Below are positions 1 to 12,331 of a stretch of DNA of 64,000 nt, one piece after another. Under the pieces are notes generated by a model, which did not search any database, was not told the origin of the DNA, and saw nothing but the letters and a program-made list of their open reading frames with translations. The stretch covers positions 121,139 to 185,138 of the forward strand of contig CAICTM010000017.1 in NCBI GenBank assembly GCA_903772945.1, in the 5' to 3' direction. Source of the stretch: Seminavis robusta. Its lineage: Eukaryota > Bacillariophyta > Bacillariophyceae > Naviculales > Naviculaceae. Within the stretch, counting starts at the first letter, position 1, and each line of letters starts with the position of its first letter. Position numbers and translations under genes: made by a program.

Positions 1-813
1 CATCAAACTGATGTGTTGATTCCTGAGAACTCCCACCTACTAGACTAGTTGTTACTAGTAGCTTTCATGAAGGCTCCGGTTCCTATTCAATATCCGTTTC
101 TATTTTTGCCTCAGGCAGAGTCTCCAGCTCAAACTTTTTAAAAAAGCCCATCTTCCACCTCATGCTCTTGCTCTTATGTTGATTTGATCATCGTGCGCGC
201 CTGCCACTTCGTCAATATCTGAGTTGCCATCAGAACTATGAGAGTCATAAGTAGAGAATACATGTAGTCATCACAGTCCAAATCGGAAGAATCAACTTCA
301 GATCAAGCTCATCTAGCTAGCTTGAGACAGTATGATTCCTCTCTGGTTCCAGCCTTGATTCCTTATCTGCATTGGCATGGATATGGATACTCTGTAGGTG
401 GGCCAAGTGCGGAATAGAATCTCTTACTTTGGTGACATGTAACATCAAGTGAGTGGTTGTTGAAATTTGGTCAAGCAAGTTATTCGGGATCTGTAGGAGA
501 GAATCAAAAATTTGGTTGACCATGGGATCCTCTTCTATCGTATAAATCGAGATGAAGCAGATTCAGTAAGACAACATCTTTGTGGGACATGGGACTCACC
601 TTTGCCACAGCCGTAGTGAAACTAGCTAGCTAGAAAGCACTATCGGTACATGGGCCTTGTCTCTGAATCGAATCCGCTCTACTCAGCGTCCACATTGAAC
701 AATACGTGTAGACTACTGTGTCTGCGCATTCGAACCGCTAATAGTGATTAAATAAATGAAACACGGAATCTATTGGGAATACTAGTACTGCTGCGATTGT
801 TGCTTATCCAACA
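1..813. other. Left-edge intergenic DNA, no gene seen
   Basis: This is the 3' flank of the minus-strand giant gene that ends at 814. The longest ATG-initiated frame (minus strand, about 317-523, 68 codons) has no recognisable domain, so I do not call it. Short palindromes of the CTAGCTAG type occur near 310-320 and 620-635. I see nothing else. Confidence 0.5.
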
Positions 814-3800
814 CTATGGCTTCTCTTGTCTGCCCGGCGAAGTATCTTTATTATCATCGTCTTCTTCGGATTCGTCGCTTTCGCAATCCGACTCCCACTC
901 TTCGTCGTCTTCACCGTCTTCGACGACGTCTTCTGTGACAAAATCGCGTATCCAGTCTGAACCTCGCTTGATCCAAGACTTGTTCTTTTCGTCTTCTTCA
1001 GTTTCATCGCTGTCACTCTCATATTCCGAGTCGGACTCGTCCGATTCTGATTCCTGCTGATTGTGTTGCACCCAAGACCCATCAGGATTTTGCGTCCACA
1101 CAGTGTTGGGTCTTGCGTATTCGTCATCATCGTCTTCTTCCTCAAAGTCGTCACCTTCGTCCCCAGTGAATTCCTCTTCGATTTCTCGTTGCCCTCGTTG
1201 CTCCATTGTAGTTTGCGGTTCTATTCCTTCTTCTTCCGCGACAAAGTCTGCCTCGTCATCTTCTTCGTTGTCCGTGAATTCATCTTCTGAATCAAACTCG
1301 TCCTCTTCTGCCACAATGGCCTCGGTAGGAATTGCACCGCCCATGGCAGCCGGTAATGACTCGGACTGTTGTGCATCTCCAAGGACGTCCTTTGATGCGT
1401 CGTCCTCCTGGATTTGCACACCAATCACCAAGGATTCATCAGTTTCATCGCCTTGCTCGATTGTGTCCTGGGTTTTATCATCCAACGTGGCACTTGCCAC
1501 AGCTGCGCTTACTGCAGTTGTGGCGCCTATCTCAGCAACGTCACCTCCTGCATCCTCCATGCCTTCGCTTAGTACACGTTCTGCCATGTCATCGTTTGTA
1601 ACTTGATCTTGTTCGTTCGTACATGTTTCCAAGTTTTCCAAATCATGTTGCCTTTCATGGACCTCCTGCACCTCCTGGCTGGATGCATCCATGCTAGTAG
1701 TTTCTGCTTTGACTGCGGGCGGATCCTGACTGACTCCGTCCTGGACAATAATGGTAGTTTCAGCTTCACCCACAGGTGTCTCTTGACTGGATGCATCCAT
1801 GCTAGAAGTTTCAGCTTCAATTTCAGGGGCGTCCTGACTGACTTTGTCTTGGTCAATAACCGCTTCGACCGCAGGCACCTCTTGACGGGGCGTGTCCTGT
1901 TCAATGCTCGTAGTTTCAGCTTTGACATCTGGCGTCTCCTGGCCAATACTAACAGTTTCAGTTTCTGCCTCTGGCACCTCCTGGCGGGCGGTATCCTGTT
2001 CAAAACTTGTACTCCCAGCTTCGGCATCCGGCGCCTCTTGACCAATAATTATACTCCCAGCTTCGGCATCTGACGCCCCTCCACTGGCTGTATCCTGGTG
2101 AATGCTAGTAGTTGCAGCATCAACATATGATTCCTCTTTACTGGCTGCGCTCTGGTCGATGATAGTAGTTTCGGCTTCGTCCTCTGGCGCATCTTGACTG
2201 GCTGCATCCTGGTCAATGCTAGCAGCTTCCACATCTGATGCTTCTTCTTGACTGGCTGTGTCCTGGTCTATGATAGTAGTCGCAGCTTGGACATCTGACT
2301 CCTCTTGACTGGCTGTGTCCTGCTCAATGCCAGCAGAATTTTCCAAACTCTCATTCAGTGGCGCTCCTGAATCTACAGTCAAGCTCTCCTCCTCTGAGGG
2401 CTCTTCACTGTCTCCCTCCACTTCGCCACAGAAAGGCACTTTTCCAACACTTCCATCCTTTGAGTCTGCAAATGCATCTTGTTCATTCGTAGATGCTAAC
2501 ATCATCCCTGTACCTGTCATGTCATCTTCCGCTTCGACTGATGATGATTCCTCATGACCACGAGCTTGATCTACCTCTTCAGCCTCACTTTCAGCCTGCA
2601 CGTGGTCGTCTGGTGTGTCCTCGAGTTGTGCCTCTTGACCTCTTTCTTCAATTTCATCACCTGAAATGGCTTCCAATTCATTTCTCTCTTTTTCTGGTGT
2701 TTGCCGGGGAACGAACGACGCTGCGTCCTCTATGTCCCTATTAGTCTCAGCAACTATATCTTCACCATCAGACCAAGAGCTCTCGTCGTCGTCGTCATAG
2801 TCCTCATCCTCACCAAGGGCCTCATTGGGATCATAATCAGCAACATTCTCCATGTTTTGCAGTGTCAAGATCAATTCTTCTTCGCGAGATTTGAATTGCT
2901 TCAGCAACGCGCCAACATTCTCTTCCTGATCTGGACAGTTCTTCTGAAGGAGCGCCAGGACTTCTTCATAGTACTCGTTATCTTGTATGTCCTTTTCTTC
3001 GTGACCGTCTATTCCACGGTGTGTCTCCATCTCGGTTGATGAGAAATCCTCCGACTTCTGCTTGCTTTTATTCGGCTTCTTCCTTTCCTTGTTCGGTACG
3101 ATCGTAGACACAGCAATAATAATCACTAAGACAGCTGCACACCCCGCTGCAATGAGAATGATACCAAGCAGCCCAATTCCGTTACTACTCTCATTAGTAG
3201 TTTGCAAGCTGGGATCCACAATGGCTCGGCTTGACACTGACGATAATGCTGCCTCCGGATCTGAGGGTCGTTCAACAAAGAAAGCTGATCCAGCGTCCAC
3301 TTTTTCCAGCTTCCTCTGAAGTCTTCCCTCCTCAATGGCAGCTTGTGTCGCATTCACATATGCAGCATATACTTCATTTGCATCTTCCCCTGGAGGAACA
3401 TGGAGGTTGAAGCGACCATGCACTTTGTGGCATGTTGACTTCTCCACAGCGGAAGGCGGGCATGGCGTATCGGTAACCTTGTAAACTAGAGCCGACGATG
3501 GATCATAGGAAACCAACCGCCGTCGTTGCTCCGAGAGTTTCAGCCTTCTCCTATTAGTTGTCAACTCCGCCACCACTTCATTGACGAACTGTACATACGC
3601 ATTGTGGAGACCTTGTCTGTCAGGCCCGCTGGTCAACATACCGGTAGTCAAACCAATTGAATTGGAAACATCCCACGCATTGTAGGCCTTCACAACCTGA
3701 GTGTTCATTGCTGTTGGTGAGAGCGTTGGTTTGGGGGTTGATGTGGGAGCTGGTGTTGTTGGAGGAGGCGAAGAAGGCTTGGCCGTCTGGGGGGTGGTTG

Positions 3801-6800
3801 GGCTATTTGTGGTTGGAGTCGGGTTGGAAGGATTGCCAGTCTGAAGGGCAGGGCTGCTCGCTGTGGCGGGCGCAGTACTCGTTTGTGTGGGGCGTGGGGA
3901 CACCAAACTCGTGGGGCTAGATGTAGAACCACCCTTCAGCAAGTGAGTAGGCTGGTAAGTGCCAGAGCCTCCTGTAGGACTGGATGTCAGTGGACCTGCA
4001 GCAGTTGGGAGCATGGTGTTTCCTGATGGAGCCAATGTGGTAGATGAAGCATTTGCAGTACTAGTAGATACAGTTGTTGTGGGGTTGCTTGTAGTTGGCG
4101 CTGCACTTGGGTTCCCTGGAGTCACAGTTGGAACAGCTGTGGTTGGTTGAGCAGTGGTGGGGCTTAATGAAGGAGCAGCTGAAGTTGGTGAGCACTTGGG
4201 TTCCTGGAATCACAGTTGGACAGCTGTGGTTGGCTGAGCAGTGGTGGGGCTCAATGAAGGAGCAGCTGAAGTTGGTGAAGCACTTGGGTTTCCTGGAGTC
4301 ACAGTTGGAACAGTTGTGGTTGGCTGGGCACTGGTGGGGTTTAATGAAGGAGCGACTGTAGTTGGTGCTGCACTTGGGTTCCCTGGAGTCACAGTTGGAA
4401 CAGCTGTGGTTGGCTGAGCACTGGTGGGGTTTGATGTAGGAGCGGCTGTAGTTGGCGCTGCACTTGGGTTCCCTGGAGTCACAGTGGAACAGCTGTGGTT
4501 GGCTAGCACTGGTGGGGTGATGGGGCGGTGTAGTTGGCGTGACTTGGCCTGGATCACAGTTGGAACAGTGTGGTTGGTGAGCAGTGGTGGGGCTCAATGA
4601 AGGAGTGGCGGAAGTTGGTGAAGCACTCGGGTTCCCTGGAGTCACAGTTGGAACAGCTGTGGTCGGCTTAGGACTGGTGGGGTTTGATGAAGGAGCGGCT
4701 GTAGTTGGCGCTGCACTGGGTTCCCTGGAGTACAGTTGGAACAGCTGTGGTTGGCTGAGCATGGTGGGGTTTGATGAAGGAGCGGCTGTAGTTGGGCTGC
4801 ACTTGGTTTCCTGGAGTCACAGTTGGAACAGCTGTGGTTGGCTGCATGGTGGGGTTTGATGAAGGAGCGCCTGTAGTTGGCGCTGGACTTGGGTTTCCTG
4901 GAGTCACAGTTGGAACAGCTGTGGTTGGCTGAGCACTGGTGGGGCTCAATGAAGGAGCGCTGAAGTTGGCGCTGCACTTGGGTTCCCTGGAATCACAGTT
5001 GGGACAGCTGTGGTTGGCTGAGCAGTGGTGGGGCTCAATGAAGAGTGGCGGAAGTTGGTAAGGCACTTGGGTTTCCTGGAGTCACAGTTGGAACAGCTGT
5101 GGTTGGCTGCGCAGTGGTGGGGCTTAATGAAGGAGCAGCTGAAGTTGGTGATGCACTTGGGTTTCCTGGAGTCACAGTTGGAACAGTTGTGGTTGGCTGG
5201 GCACTGGTGGGGTTTAATGAAGGAGCGGCTGTAGTTGGTGCTGCACTTGGGTTCCCTGGAGTCACAGTTGGAACAGCTGTGGTTGGCTGAGCACTGGTGG
5301 GGCTCAATGAAGGGAGTGGCGGAAGTTGGTAAGGCACTTGGGTTTCCTGGAATCACAGTTGGGACAGCTGTGGTTGGCTGAGCAGTGGTGGGGCTCAATG
5401 AAGGAGTGGCGGAAGTTGGTATGGCACTTGGGTTTCCTGGAATCACAGTTGGGACAGCTGTGGTTGGCTGCGATGTCACAGGACTTGAGGAAGGAGTAGA
5501 GGTAGTTGGTACTGCACTTGGATTTCCAGGAGTGACTGTAGGGTTGGAGGTGGTTGGCTCGGCCGTGGTTGGGTTCACAGTTGGAACGGCCCCTACACCT
5601 CTTGGTGCAGTTGGTTGTGCACTTGGGCTTCCAGGGTTGATAGTTGGTGTGTTTGTTGTTGGGTTTGCCGTTGTTGGTTGGACTGTAGATGGACTTGCTG
5701 TGGTGGGCTTGGTTGTACTGGGTGCAACAGTTGTTGGACTTGCTGTTGTGGGACTTGCACTTGGACTTCCAGGCTTCACAGTGGGCTTTCCTGTACTTGG
5801 TGTAGCTGTTGTGGGATTTGCGGTCGTTGGAGCCATGGTGCTGGGCTTCAGCGTTGATGGGGCAGCTGTGGTAGGCTTTGCGGTTGACGGGGCAGCTGTG
5901 GTAGGCTTTGCTGTTGATGGGGAAGCCGTGGTAGGTTTTGTTGTTGATGGGCTTGCTGTAGTTGGCTTTGCTGGTTGATGGACTGGCTGTGGGCTTTGCA
6001 GTTGATGGGCTTGCTGTGGTGGGCTTTGCGTTGATGGGCTGCTGTGGTGGGGCTTTGCGGTGGGGACTTGCTGTGGTGGGCTTTGCGGTTGTGGGACTTG
6101 CTGTGGTGGGCTTGGCAGTGGTCGGTACAAGTGTAGTTGGTGTGGCGGTTGTGGGGCTTGAGCTTGGACTTCCTGGCTTAACTGTAGGTGTCCCTGTGGT
6201 TGGTTGGGTCGTTGTTGGAGTTGCAGTAGTTGGCTGCGACGTTGTTGGACGCAGAGTAGTTGGTGTTGCCGTGGTTGGCCCAACAGTGCTGGGTGTTGCA
6301 GTTGTTGGTTGTGCTGTAGTTGGAGTTGCAGTAGTTGGTTGCACTGTACTGGGTCTTGCTGTAGTTGGTTGCGCTGTGGTGGGTGCAAAAGTAGTTGGTC
6401 GGGTTGTTGTGGGTTGAAGTGTTGTTGGAGCAGCACTTGGACTTCCCAGAGTAACAGTAGGCGCTGCTGTTGAAGGGGCCAAAGTGGTGGGCCTTAACGT
6501 GGACGGTGCAGCAGTTGTTGGCTTCAGCGTTGAAGGTGCATTGGAAGCTGGCGTTGTTGTGATAGGGGTGATTGTGCTATCTCTATTGCCTGAAGTGGGG
6601 TTGGCATTGCTGGGACTCAAGGTCGTGGGGCTGGCACTTGGATTACCCGCCTTGACAGTGGGTCCAGTTGTGGATGGCATTCCTGTGGTTGGGTTCCCCC
6701 TATTAATAGTTGGATTGGCAGTGCTGGGGGTCAGGGTTGTGGGAGTAGCACTGGGCTTTCCCGCCTCCACAGTTGGAACTGCCGTTGTGGGTACACTTGT

Positions 6801-9800
6801 GGTCGGTGGCCCCAGCTGTGGATTCGTAGTGGTGGGGCTCAAGGTTGTTGGGCTGCCACTTGGATTCCCCGCCTCAACCGTGGGTCCGGCTGTGGTTGGT
6901 GTTTCCATGTTTGGTGATCCCTGTGTGGGCGTGCTTGTGGTCGGTGGTCCCTGCGAAGCATTCCCATTGGGTCCGGGGGTGGCCTTCGGTGCACCGGAAC
7001 TTGGAGACTGGACAGTGGGTGAGCTCCAGCATTGGGAGAAGCCGATGAGTCGCTTGCCACAGTCGGAGATGTGGGAACCCCCGTTGGACTTGGTGGGTCC
7101 TGGGGTGGCCTTCGGCGCATACCGGAACTTGGAGACTGGATCAGTGGGTGAGCCAGCATTTGGAGAACCGGGTCCTGCCACGAGTCGGGAGGCTGTGGGA
7201 ACCCCCTTTGGGTAGTGGGCGAATTGAGCGATTGGGTCCCGGGGTGGCCTTCGGCGTACCGAACTTGGAGACTGGACATGGGTGAGCCAGCAGTTGGGGG
7301 AACCGTGTCCTGCCACAGTGGAGATGTGGGAACCCCGGTTGGGGTACTGGGGCAATTCGCATTGGGTCCGGGTGTGGTGTTCGGCCCGGGTGTAGCCGAA
7401 CTTGGAGACTGGACACTGGGTGAGCCAGCATTGGGAGAATCGGGTCCTGCCACAGTCGGAGAAGTGGGAACCGTCCGGTTTGTGGGTGTAAGGGCTGTGG
7501 CGGGCCGGGGCGTGGAACACTGTCGGCCCGTACGCTGGCGGAGTGCGGGAGCCGGCCGGTTAGGGGCGGCGGTTCTGGAGGGTCCTGGTGGGTTTCGGCG
7601 TGTACGAACTTGGAGACTGGACAGTGGGTGAGCCAGCATTGGAGAACCGGGTCTTGCCACAGTCGGAGATGTGGGAACCCCCGGTTGGGTACGGGGCATT
7701 GGCGTTGGGTCCGGGGTGGCCTTCGGCGTACCGGAACTTGGAGACTGGACGTGGGTGAGGCCAGCATTGGGAGAACCGGTCCTGCCACAGTCGGAGATGT
7801 GGAACCCCCGGTTGGGGTACATGGCATTGGCGTTGGGTCCTGGGTTGGCCTTCGGCGTACCGGAACTTGGAGACTGGACAGTGGGGTGAGCCAGCATTGG
7901 GAGAACCGGGTCCTGCCACAGTCGGAGATGTGGGAACCCCCCTGGTCGGGATTGCTTGGGTCCTGGGGTGCCTTCGGCGTACCGGAATTGGAGACTGGAC
8001 AGTGGGTGAGCCAGCGTTGGGAGAACGGGTCCTGCCACAGTCGGAGATGTGGGAACCCCGGTGGCATTGGCATTGGGTCCTGGGGTGCTTCGGCGACGGA
8101 ACTTGGAGACTGGACAGTGGGTGAGCCAGCATTTGGAGAACCGGGTCCTGCCACAGTCGGAGAGTGGGAACCCCCGGTTGGACATGTGATTGGGTCCTGG
8201 GGTGGCCTTCGGCGTACCGGAACTTGGAGACTGGACAGTGGGTGAGCCAGCATTGGGAGACCGGGTCCTGCCACAGTCGGAGAGTGGGAACCCCCGTTGG
8301 ACATTGGCATTCGGGTCCTGGGGTGGCCTTCGGCGTACCGGAACTTGGAGACTGGACATGGGTGAGCCAGCATTGGAGAACCGGGTCCTGCCACAGTGGA
8401 GATGTGGGAACCCCGGTTGGACATTGGCATTGGGTCCTGGGGTGGCCTTCGGCGTACCGAACTTGGAGACTGGACAGTGGGTGAGCCAGCATTGGGAGAC
8501 CGTCCTGCCACAGTGGAGATGTGGGAACCCCCGGTTGGGTACGGGGCATTGGGTTGGGTCCGGGGGTGGCCTTCGGCGTACCGGAACTTGGAGACTGGAC
8601 AGTGGGTGAGCCAGCATTGGGAGAACCGGGTCCTGCACAGTCGGAGATGTGGGAACCCCGGTTGGGTACAGGGGATTGGCGTTGGGTCCGGGGTGGCCTT
8701 CGGCGTACCGAACTTGGAGACTGGACAGGGGGTGAGCCAGCATTGGGAGAACCGGGTCCTGCCACAGTCGGAGATGTGGGACCCCCGGTTGGACATTGGC
8801 ATTGGGTCCTGGGGTGGCCTTCGGCGTACCGAACTTGGAGACTGGACAGTGGGTGAGCCAGCATTTGGAGAACCGGGTCCTGCCACAGTCGGAGATGTGG
8901 GAACCCCCGGTTGGGGTACAGTGGGTCATTGGCGTTGGGTCCTGGGGTGGCCTTCGGCGTACCGGAACTTGGAGACTGGACAGTGGGTGAGCCAGCATTG
9001 GGAGAACCGGGTCCTGCCACAGTGGAGATGTGGGAACCCCCGGTTGGACATTGGTGTTGGGTCCGGGGTGGCCTTTCGGCGTACCGGAACTTGGAGATGG
9101 ACAGTGGGTGAGCCAGCATTGGGAGAACCGGGTCCGCCACAGTCGGAGATGTGGGAACCCCCGGTTGGACATTGGCGTTGGGTCCTGGGGTGGCCTTCGG
9201 CGTACCGGAACTTGGAGACTGGACAGTGGGTGAGCCAGCATTGGGAGAACGGGTCCTGCCACAGTCGGAGATGTGGGAACCCCCGTTGGGGTACAGGGGC
9301 ATTGGCTTGGGTCCTGGGGTGGCCTTCGGCGTACCGAACTTGGAGACTGGACAGTGGGTGAGCCAGCATTGGAGAACCGGGTCCTGCCACAGTCGGAGAT
9401 GTGGAACCCCGGTTGGGTACATTTGGCGTTGGGTCCTGGGTGGCTTCGGCGTACCGGAATTGGAGACTACAGTGGGTGAGCCAGCATTGGGAGAACGGGT
9501 CCTGCCACAGTCGGAGATGGGGGAACCCCGGTGGACATTGGCGTTGGGTCCTGGGGTGGCCTTCGGCGTACCGGAACTTGGAGACTGGACATGGGTGAGC
9601 CAGCATTGGGAGAACGGGTCCTGCCACAGTCGGAGATGTGGAACCCCCGGTTGGTACATTGGCATTGGGTCCGGGGTGGCCTTGGCGTACCGGAACTTGG
9701 AGACTGGACGTGGGTGAGCCAGCATTGGGAGAACCGGGTCCTGCCACAGTCGGAGATGTGGAACCCCCGGTTGGGTAAGGGCATTGCGTTGGGTCCTGGG

Positions 9801-12331
9801 GTGGCCTTCGGCGTACCGGAACTTGGAGACTGGACGTGGGTGAGCAGCATTGGGAGAACCGGGCTGCCACAGTCGGAGATGTGGAACCCCCGGTTGGACA
9901 TTGGCGTTGGGTCCGGGGTGGCCTTCGGGGTACCGGAACTTGGAGACTGGACATGGGTGAGCCAGCTTGGGAGAACCGGGTCCTGCACAGTGGAGATGTG
10001 GGAACCCCCGTTGGGGTACAGGGGCATTGGCGTTGGGTCCGGGGTGGCTTCGGCGTACCGGAACTTGGAGACTGGGCACGATGGTGAGCCAGCATTGGGA
10101 GAACCGGGTCCTGGCCACAGTCGGAGATGTGGGAAACCCCGGTTGGACATTGGGTTGGGTCCTGGGGTGGCCTTTCGGCGTACCGGAACTTGGAGCTGGA
10201 CAGTGGGTGAGCCAGCATTGGGAGAACCGGGTCCTGCCACAGTCGGAGATGTGGGAACCCCCGGTTGGGACAGGCATTGGCGTTGGGTCTGGGGTGGCCT
10301 TCGGCGTCCGGAACTTGGAGACTGGACAGTGGGTGAGCAGCATTGGGAGAACCGGGTCTGCCACAGTCGGAGATGTGGGAACCCCCGGTTGGGGTACAGG
10401 GCTTGGCGTTGGTCCTGGGGTGGCCTTCGGCGTACCGGAACTTGGAGACTGGACAGTGGGTGAGCCAGCATTGGGAGAACCGGGTCCTGCCACAGTCGGA
10501 GATGTGGGAACCCCCGGTTGGACATTGGCATTGGGTCCTGGGGTGGCCTTCGGCGTACCGGAACTTGGAGACTGGACAGTGGGTGAGCCAGCATTGGGAG
10601 AACCGGGTCCTGCCACAGTCGGAGATGTGGGAACCCCCGGTTGGACATTGGCATTGGGTCCTGGGGTGGCTTCGGCGTACCGAACTTGGAGACGGACAGT
10701 GGTGAGCCAGCATTGGGAGAACGGGTCCTGCCACAGTGGGAGAGGTGGGAACCCCCGGTTGGACATTGGTGTTGGGTCCTGGGGTGGCCTTCGGCGTACC
10801 GGAACTTGGAGACTGGACAGTGGGTGAGCCAGCATTGGGAGAACCGGGTCCTGCCACAGTCGGAGATGTGGGAACCCCCGGTTGGACATTGGGTTGGGTC
10901 CTGGGGTGGCCTTCGGCGTACCGGAACTTGGAGACTGGACAGGGGTGAGCCAGCATTGGGGAACCGGGTCCTGCCACAGTGGAGATGTGGGAACCCCGGT
11001 TGGGGTACAGGGGATTGGCGTTGGGTCCTGGGGTGGCCTTCGGCGTACCGGAACTTGGAGACTGACAGTGGGGAGCCAGCATTGGGAGACGGGTCCTGCC
11101 ACAGTCGGAGAATGTGGGAACCCCCGGTTGGACATTGGCATTGGGTCCTGGGGTGGCCTTCGGCGTACCGGAACTTGGAGACTGGACAGTGGGTGAGCAG
11201 CATTGGGAGAACCGGGTCCTGCCACAGTCGGAGATGTGGGAACCCCGGTTGGGGTACAGGGGCATTGGCGTTGGGTCCTGGGGTGGCCTTCGGCGTACCG
11301 GAACTTGGAGACTGGACAGTGGGTGAGCCAGCATTGGGAGAACCGGGTCCTGCCACAGTCGGAGATGTGGGAACCCCGGTTGGACATTGGGTTGGGTCCT
11401 GGGGTGGCTTCGGCGTACCGGAACTTGGAGACTGGACACTGGGTGAGCCAGCGTTGGGAGAGCCTGCTCCTGCCACGGTTGGAGCTGTGGGACCCTCCTG
11501 TTGGGCTACTGGGGAATTCGCATTGGGTCCGGGTGTGGTGTTCGGCCCGGGTGTAGCCGAACTTGGAGACTGGACACTGGGTGAGCCAGCGTTGGGGGAA
11601 CTTGCCACTGGTCCTGCCACGGACGGAGCAGAGGGACCATTTGCTGGAGAAGTTGGGTTGGTTGGGGTTGTAACAGGAGTCATATTAGTTGGACTGGATG
11701 GGCTTGTCGGTGTACTGGCCGCTGTTGGTGTATCCAGACGCCGACTGGCTAGGTGAGATTGCTTGGTGTGTAGTGTTTCCTTGTCCAAACGTTTCTGCAT
11801 TTCCGTGTAAGTTGTCGTCATGATATTCTCTCGTGAAACATGAATGGCTTTGATTGCTGCGTCACAGAATTGGTTTATTTCCCTTTGCACTTTTTCGACC
11901 CCATTCGACCCCTCTCCCTCCACCCGCTGGATCACGATGTTGATTTGGCCAGTGTCAGCCTCCATGTGCTGCAAGTAGGTCTTTCTGAGGAGAATCGGGA
12001 GATCTTCAAAGTTGTCACTGTTCGCAAATGAGTCTCCCGAGAGAAAATTTAGGAAGCGGGTGTACTCGGTATGACGATTCATGCGAGAATCTCCATTTTC
12101 GTCGGACAGGATCATCGCATTCTCGCATTTGTTGATTTCTTTCCATTTTATGTTTGTGTTTGCTACGACCAGCGGCAAGAAGTGGAAAATCATTGCCATT
12201 ATCAGAGGGCTAAGGAAGGAAAGACCAAGCCGTTTCGTCTTTCCAGTGAAGGCTACGGAAGAGGGCTTTCCGTCATTTCCAGATGATGGGATTGCCTCCA
12301 GTGATATATTCCTGTTGGCGGCACGGATCAT
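814..12331 (-). CDS. Giant mucin-like single-pass membrane protein (frames interrupted in repeats)
   Basis: I read this as one gene of roughly 3,800 codons. The ATG at 12331 opens about 305 uninterrupted codons: a hydrophobic segment (residues ~34-58), a two-cysteine domain with an EF-hand-like acidic stretch (~66-160), then an Ala-Ser-Arg-Arg-Leu site. A Pro/Ser/Gly/Thr-rich stalk follows (about 11.5-4.1 kb). The C-terminal ~1,100 codons are uninterrupted. They hold a membrane-proximal domain with two Arg-Arg-Arg-Leu motifs and two cysteines (about 3.7-3.2 kb), a transmembrane helix (about 3170-3080) and an acidic, repetitive tail ending in TAG at 814. The stalk changes frame many times by one-base length differences, starting near 11,408, so no continuous frame exists as given. 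The consensus repeat is a whole number of codons, which suggests that the real gene is open. The domain order matches the gene at 15304-20456. The function is unknown. A surface or silica-vesicle membrane protein is inference. Confidence 0.7.
1640..2340 (-). repeat. Degenerate acidic repeats in the cytoplasmic tail
   Basis: The tail of the giant protein contains roughly a dozen degenerate units of about 45-60 bp. They encode variants of Ile-Asp-Gln-Asp-Thr-Ala-Ser-Gln-Glu followed by acidic/Ala residues. The reading frame is continuous here, unlike in the stalk repeats. A further acidic Asp/Glu/Ser-rich stretch follows to the C-terminus. Confidence 0.75.
4080..5480 (-). repeat. 90-bp coding tandem repeat
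   Basis: A 90-bp unit (30 codons) recurs about 15 times. In the intended frame it encodes Thr-Pro-Gly-Asn-Pro-Ser-Ala followed by Ala/Thr/Pro-rich residues. Several copies lose or gain a base (near 4190, 4490, 4730, 4800 and 4970), which shifts the frame. This is a third, independent repeat family in the same stalk. Confidence 0.9.
5500..6950 (-). repeat. Short Thr/Pro/Ser repeats within the stalk
   Basis: This block of the stalk is built from short degenerate units encoding Pro-Thr-Thr-Ala, Pro-Ser-Thr-x-Lys-Pro and similar, with occasional Gly-Ser-Pro-Ser-Ala links. It resembles mucin-type O-glycosylated or hydroxyproline-rich domains. It is less regular than the blocks on either side and has fewer frame changes. 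Confidence 0.85.
6960..11590 (-). repeat. 123/132-bp coding minisatellite, about 37 copies
   Basis: On the plus strand the anchor GGAACTTGGAGACTGGAC recurs about 37 times (for example near 10440, 10563, 10803, 11174 and 11301), usually 120-132 bp apart. The clean unit is 123 bp (41 codons). A longer variant, with a GGGGTACAG insertion, is 132 bp (44 codons). On the minus strand the main frame is rich in Pro, Gly, Ser, Thr and Ala. Nearly every copy carries one-base gains or losses, often in G or C runs. The unit has no stop in any minus-strand frame and only one plus-strand frame is closed, so it produces many false overlapping reading frames. Confidence 0.95.

Noticed and set aside
8926-11439. 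Very long minus-strand frames of Arg/Gln/His-rich repeats (VRRRPP- and CWLTHC-type)
   Set aside because: These are the second and third frames of the same minisatellite, reached only through one-base slips.
5385-11756. Long plus-strand frames with Gly/Val/Trp-rich translation opposite the giant gene
   Set aside because: They are shadows of the codon-multiple repeats. The flanking minus-strand codons carry domains, while the plus frames carry none and shift with each indel.
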